Made by a program: the position numbers and the translations under genes. From Chryseobacterium sp. ON_d1 (GTDB taxonomy: Bacteria; Bacteroidota; Bacteroidia; Flavobacteriales; Weeksellaceae), in contig NZ_BJTC01000003.1 in assembly GCF_006829085.1 (NCBI RefSeq), positions 1 through 64,000 of the forward strand: 64,000 bases of DNA, in the 5' to 3' direction. The notes under the pieces were generated by a model, which saw only the letters and a program-made list of their open reading frames with translations, did no database searches and was not told the origin of the DNA. This document shows, piece by piece, positions 60,898-64,000 of this stretch (position 1 is its first letter; every line of letters begins with the position of its first letter).

Positions 60898-61929
60898 TTG
60901 AAATTTTACAGACTTACCCTCGTTGCCTCCTGTCTGCTGACATTGGTAATGTTCCTTTTGGTAATCATATTTGATTCACTGAAAGATATCTATTATGAGA
61001 CCCCTTTATTCAAAACGGGTCTTTTTATCTGTATTGTTCTGATCTTCCTGATCAACTGTGTAGTGCTTGAACTTCTTTTCAATTATTATGGCAGAAAACA
61101 GGTAAAAGGTCTTTCCGGTTTTCTCCCGCAGGAAATAGTACAGAATCATGACGAAAATATCACCATCAAAGAATTAGGGGAAAGGTTCTCGGATCTTAAC
61201 CAACAGCAGGTATCAGAAATTGATATGATGAAAGAGATGGAGAGCTACCGTAAAGAATATATCGGAAATGTTTCCCATGAACTCAAGACTCCCTTGTTTT
61301 CTATCCAGGGATATGTAGAAACTTTAAGAGACGGTGGCGTAGACAACCTTACCATCAGAGACAAGTATCTGGAAAGAATTGATAAATCGGTAGAAAGACT
61401 GATTGCCATTGTAACAGATCTGGATATGATCAACAGGCTGGAAGCGGGTGAAATCAACCTTACCGTTTCTAAGTTTGATGTCAATCTTCTGATTAAGGAA
61501 ATTTTCGACCTTCTTGATCTTGAAGCCGAAAAACGGAATACAACCCTGCAGATCCAGACCCTTCACCCGCAGATTTTTGTAGAAGCTGACAAACAGAAAA
61601 TTTCCCAGGTTTTTATTAATCTGATCTCCAATGCTATCCATTATGCCAACAGACAGGAAGCAAAAGTGATTGTAAAAACCAGCATCCTGAAAAATAAGGT
61701 ATTGATAGAAGTGATTGATAACGGAATGGGAATCAAATCTGAAATTCTTCCCAGAATCTTTGAAAGATTTTACCGTGTAGAAACCAGCAGAAGCAGGAGA
61801 GAAGGCGGTTCAGGGCTTGGTCTTGCTATTGTAAAGCATATTCTTGAAGCACACAACGAAAATATTACCGTAGAAAGCGTTTACCTTGAAGGTACAAAAT
61901 TCAGTTTTATGTTGGAAAAAAGTAAATAA
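60898..61929 (+). CDS. Membrane sensor histidine kinase (PhoR-like)
   Basis: 343 residues. Start is a TTG, the first possible codon after an in-frame stop and directly before the first membrane helix. Two helices (LTLVASCLLTLVMFLLVIIF and LFICIVLIFLINCVVLELLF) enclose only about 15 periplasmic residues, so sensing probably occurs in the membrane or through a partner. HisKA with the phosphorylated His in YIGNVSHELKTPLFSIQGYV; ATPase with QVFINLISNAIHYANR (N box), VIDNGMGIKSEILPRIFERF and GGSGLGLAIVKHI. It phosphorylates the regulator encoded upstream. Confidence 0.9.
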   Translation: MKFYRLTLVASCLLTLVMFLLVIIFDSLKDIYYETPLFKTGLFICIVLIFLINCVVLELLFNYYGRKQVKGLSGFLPQEIVQNHDENITIKELGERFSDLNQQQVSEIDMMKEMESYRKEYIGNVSHELKTPLFSIQGYVETLRDGGVDNLTIRDKYLERIDKSVERLIAIVTDLDMINRLEAGEINLTVSKFDVNLLIKEIFDLLDLEAEKRNTTLQIQTLHPQIFVEADKQKISQVFINLISNAIHYANRQEAKVIVKTSILKNKVLIEVIDNGMGIKSEILPRIFERFYRVETSRSRREGGSGLGLAIVKHILEAHNENITVESVYLEGTKFSFMLEKSK

Positions 61930-61982
61930 TTCCGGCAAAATGTAAGAAAAAAAAATATTTTAAAAAATCCTGAAATATTTTT

Positions 61983-62010
61983 TTGTCACATGTCATTTAT
62001 TATATATTTG
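61983..62010 (+). promoter_or_regulatory. Promoter (TTG-N17-TATATTTG)
   Basis: TTG at 61983 and TATATTTG at 62003-62010 with a 17-base spacer; predicted leader of about 45 bases before the ATG at 62063. Confidence 0.7.
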
Positions 62011-62062
62011 CAACAGAGATTTATCATAATTATAAAGGCAAAAAGTAATTTAAGAAACTGAT

Positions 62063-62656
62063 ATGGTTTACAAAATCCGCGTAATATTAGATGCGAAAGA
62101 GGATATTTTCCGTGATGTCGAAGTTAAGGGAAAACAAACGTTATGGAACTTACATTTAGGAATTAAAAGTGCATTCAGTCTGCAGGGAGATGAGCTTTCT
62201 ACTTTTAATCTGTTGGAAGATGACGGAACGATCGTAAAAAGTGTCCCATTGGAAGATATGAGTGATGATGGTGATGGTGAAATCATGTCAGATGTTTACA
62301 TTGATGAAGCTTTTGAAAATGTAGGTGACAAAGCGCAATTCCAGTATGGACTTCTTGATCTTTGGGAATTTTTCTGCGAGCTTGTGGAAGTGATTGAGGA
62401 AACAAAAGGAGTTAACTACCCGATCACAGTGTACAGATTTGGAAATGTTCCATTGAAGGCTCCTAGCAAAAACGGAAATTCAGGAGGCAAAAAGAAATCA
62501 GCAATGCCATTGGTAGATGATGAATTCGGTTTTGATGAGGATTTCGGAGCCGGGGGTAATTTTGCAGATGAAGATGACAGCTTCGATGATGAGGAAGAAG
62601 AAGACTACAATGACGATGTCTTTGATGATGAGGATGACAATGATGACGAAAGATAG
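62063..62656 (+). CDS. PRiA4_ORF3 / IS1096 passenger TnpR-like family protein with acidic tail
   Basis: 197 residues. Residues 1-135 (MVYKIRVILDAKEDIFRDVE, TLWNLHLGIKSAFSLQGDEL, DLWEFFCELVEVIEETKGVN, YPITVYRFGNVP) fit the plasmid pRiA4b ORF-3-like family, also named IS1096 element passenger TnpR. A Lys-rich hinge is followed by about 50 residues that are mostly Asp and Glu. No transposase or terminal repeats are nearby and a strong promoter precedes it, so it looks like a fixed chromosomal gene, not part of an insertion sequence. Role unknown; the acidic tail suggests a nucleic-acid-mimic or chaperone-like activity. Confidence 0.8.
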   Translation: MVYKIRVILDAKEDIFRDVEVKGKQTLWNLHLGIKSAFSLQGDELSTFNLLEDDGTIVKSVPLEDMSDDGDGEIMSDVYIDEAFENVGDKAQFQYGLLDLWEFFCELVEVIEETKGVNYPITVYRFGNVPLKAPSKNGNSGGKKKSAMPLVDDEFGFDEDFGAGGNFADEDDSFDDEEEEDYNDDVFDDEDDNDDER

Positions 62657-62674
62657 TCATACAATATACTTACT

Positions 62675-62705
62675 GGCCCTGGATTTCAATCCGGGGCTTT
62701 TTTAT
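62675..62705 (+). terminator. Rho-independent terminator
   Basis: GCCCTGGAT pairs with ATCCGGGGC (one G-T pair) around a 4-base loop, then six T. Lies 20 bases after the stop codon. Confidence 0.85.
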
Positions 62706-62777
62706 GCTGGGTCAACAAATTGCCATTCTGCTTTTAACGATTTTGCCTTTTTGCCCTTTTACCCCAAAAACAATCCT

Positions 62778-62785
62778 TAATTTTG
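62778..62785 (+). promoter_or_regulatory. -7 box (TAATTTTG) of the amylase gene
   Basis: TAATTTTG fits TAnnTTTG and ends 15 bases before the ATG at 62800; a TTG 24 bases upstream of it is slightly too far. Confidence 0.45.
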
Positions 62786-62799
62786 TTAAAAATAGTTTA

Positions 62800-64000
62800 A
62801 TGAAAAAATTAATTTTGTTAGCTGTAATTGGTCTGGGAATTGTTTCCTGTACCACTCAAAAAAATACCAGAAGGATGACAGAACTGCCAAAAGATTGGAA
62901 ACATAACACAAATATCTACGAAGTAAATGTAAGACAATATACTCAGGAAGGAACTTTCAGAGCATTTGCAAAAGAAATGCCCCGCCTGAAATCTATGGGG
63001 GTAAAAACACTTTGGTTTATGCCCATTACCCCCATTGCCCAACAGAATAAAAAAGGGAGCCTGGGAAGCCCTTATGCAGCGGCAGATTATACCTCTGTCA
63101 ATCCGGAATTCGGGACATTACAGGATTTTAAAGATATGGTGAACGAAGCACACAGGTTAGGATTTAAGGTAATTCTTGACTGGGTAGCCAATCACACAGG
63201 GTGGGATCATGTATGGACAAAAACTCACCCTGAATTTTATCTGAAAGATGCGGATGGTAAATTTCATATTGCTTCCGGAATGGATGATATCATTGAGCTG
63301 GATTATAAGAATCAGGCGATGCGTAAGGCAATGATTGATGCTATGAAATTCTGGGTGCAGGAGACCAATATTGACGGTTTCCGATGTGACCTTGCATCGT
63401 GGGTTGAAGTGGACTTCTGGGAACAGGCCCGTCCGGAAGTGGAAAAAATAAAACCTCTTTTCTGGCTGGGAGAATTCGATGAATTGGAAAGTCCGGAATA
63501 CGGAAAAGTTTTCGATGCCAGCTATTCCTGGAAATGGATGCACAAATCTGCTGACTATTATAAAAACAATGAACCTCTTCAGGAATTAAAGGACCTGTTG
63601 AGACAATATTCCAATATTGGAGACGCTTCAATGAGAGCATGGTTTACCACCAATCATGATGAAAATTCATGGAATGGTACCGAATATGAAAAATATGGAG
63701 TAATCACAAAACCTATGGCCGTATTTTCAGTAACATGGAATGGTGTTCCGTTATTATATTCCGGCCAGGAACTTCCGAATATGAAAAGACTGGAATTCTT
63801 CGAAAAAGATGCCATCAAATGGACAAACACTTATCAGGTTGCTGATTTCTATAAAACATTATTAGATTTAAAAGCATCAAATCCGGCGTTAAGGGGAGGA
63901 GATACCAATGTGACAACCTATCTTCTTAATACGACAGCAAATGATAAAATTCTGGCCTATGTAAGGAAAAATGGTCAAGATGAAGTTCTGGTCGTTCTGA
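62800..64000 (+). CDS. GH13 alpha-amylase family lipoprotein (3' end beyond window)
   Basis: 400 codons from the ATG to the window edge; incomplete at the C-terminus. Lipoprotein signal LAVIGLGIVSCTTQKN. The four conserved GH13 regions are all present: I, VILDWVANHTG; II, GFRCDLASW with the nucleophile Asp; III, FWLGEFDEL with the acid/base Glu; IV, TTNHDENSW. Gly-Ala TIM-barrel start is ELPKDWKHNTNIYEVNVRQY. It hydrolyses alpha-glucan oligosaccharides at the periplasm or cell surface. Own promoter box; separate from the gene before it by a terminator. Confidence 0.92.
   Translation, partial: MKKLILLAVIGLGIVSCTTQKNTRRMTELPKDWKHNTNIYEVNVRQYTQEGTFRAFAKEMPRLKSMGVKTLWFMPITPIAQQNKKGSLGSPYAAADYTSVNPEFGTLQDFKDMVNEAHRLGFKVILDWVANHTGWDHVWTKTHPEFYLKDADGKFHIASGMDDIIELDYKNQAMRKAMIDAMKFWVQETNIDGFRCDLASWVEVDFWEQARPEVEKIKPLFWLGEFDELESPEYGKVFDASYSWKWMHKSADYYKNNEPLQELKDLLRQYSNIGDASMRAWFTTNHDENSWNGTEYEKYGVITKPMAVFSVTWNGVPLLYSGQELPNMKRLEFFEKDAIKWTNTYQVADFYKTLLDLKASNPALRGGDTNVTTYLLNTTANDKILAYVRKNGQDEVLVVL

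Noticed and set aside
62463..62780. Histidine-rich reverse frame and methionine-rich forward frame
   Set aside because: Both are shadows of the Asp/Glu-rich tail of the PRiA4_ORF3-family gene.

Overview
The window looks like chromosome from a member of the Flavobacteriia, most probably Chryseobacterium or a close relative. The evidence is the low-GC sequence, -7 promoter boxes of the TAnnTTTG type in front of many genes, three secreted proteins with type A C-terminal signals for the type IX secretion system (T9SS), the gliding genes gldB and gldC, and a PafA phosphatase whose active-site residues line up with the Elizabethkingia enzyme. No rRNA, tRNA, CRISPR array, prophage or complete insertion sequence was seen.

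Layout. 0-2.8 kb: a T9SS cargo protein followed by the start of an Rhs/YD-type giant protein cut by the window edge. 3-6.5 kb: small reverse-strand genes (glycolipid-binding-like protein, Crp/Fnr regulator, a cysteine-rich double-glycine-leader peptide, acetyltransferase, VOC protein). 6.5-12.5 kb: PafA, a pair of TPR signalling proteins of which only one keeps its AraC DNA-binding domain, and another T9SS cargo protein. 12.6-15.8 kb: a cobalamin riboswitch controlling a BtuB-like receptor and a BtuG-like propeller lipoprotein. 15.9-22 kb: reverse-strand housekeeping genes (tRNA nucleotidyltransferase, TsaC/Sua5, DinB, cystathionine gamma-synthase, gldC, gldB) with a REP-associated tyrosine transposase gene between two repeat units. 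23-29.6 kb: LRR protein, two acetyltransferases, nadE, a barnase-like RNase and its barstar-like partner separated by a decayed GIY-YIG gene and an archaemetzincin lipoprotein, then cytidine deaminase and an old yellow enzyme.

29.8-43.9 kb is the most remarkable part: a type VI secretion (T6SS, subtype iii) cargo island. Hcp has its own terminator. It is followed by VgrG, a 56-residue protein, a DUF2931 lipoprotein, a Tle1-like lipase, a LysM adaptor, a PAAR-like DUF4280 protein, a 943-residue OmpA-domain protein that may be a second effector, and a lipoprotein. The island ends with a GIDE-LemA-membrane protein-unknown protein module and two further lipoproteins. No sheath, baseplate or ClpV gene is present, so it must rely on a T6SS core encoded elsewhere.

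44-51 kb: a secreted endonuclease I with T9SS signal, DUF4136 lipoprotein, DUF5522 protein, a small HExxH protein, a D-cysteine desulfhydrase/ACC deaminase-like enzyme, a cell-wall glucosaminidase with LysM domains, and hemL. 51-55.2 kb: a 128-bp tandem repeat, then two paralogous amidohydrolases (one exported, one cytoplasmic) around an AraC regulator. 55.6-62 kb: a TonB-dependent receptor with a downstream beta-helix lipoprotein, divergent from a PhoB/PhoR-like two-component system. 62-64 kb: a PRiA4_ORF3-family protein with an acidic tail and the start of a GH13 alpha-amylase lipoprotein.

Family assignments come from reading motifs and remembered family features, not from database searches.
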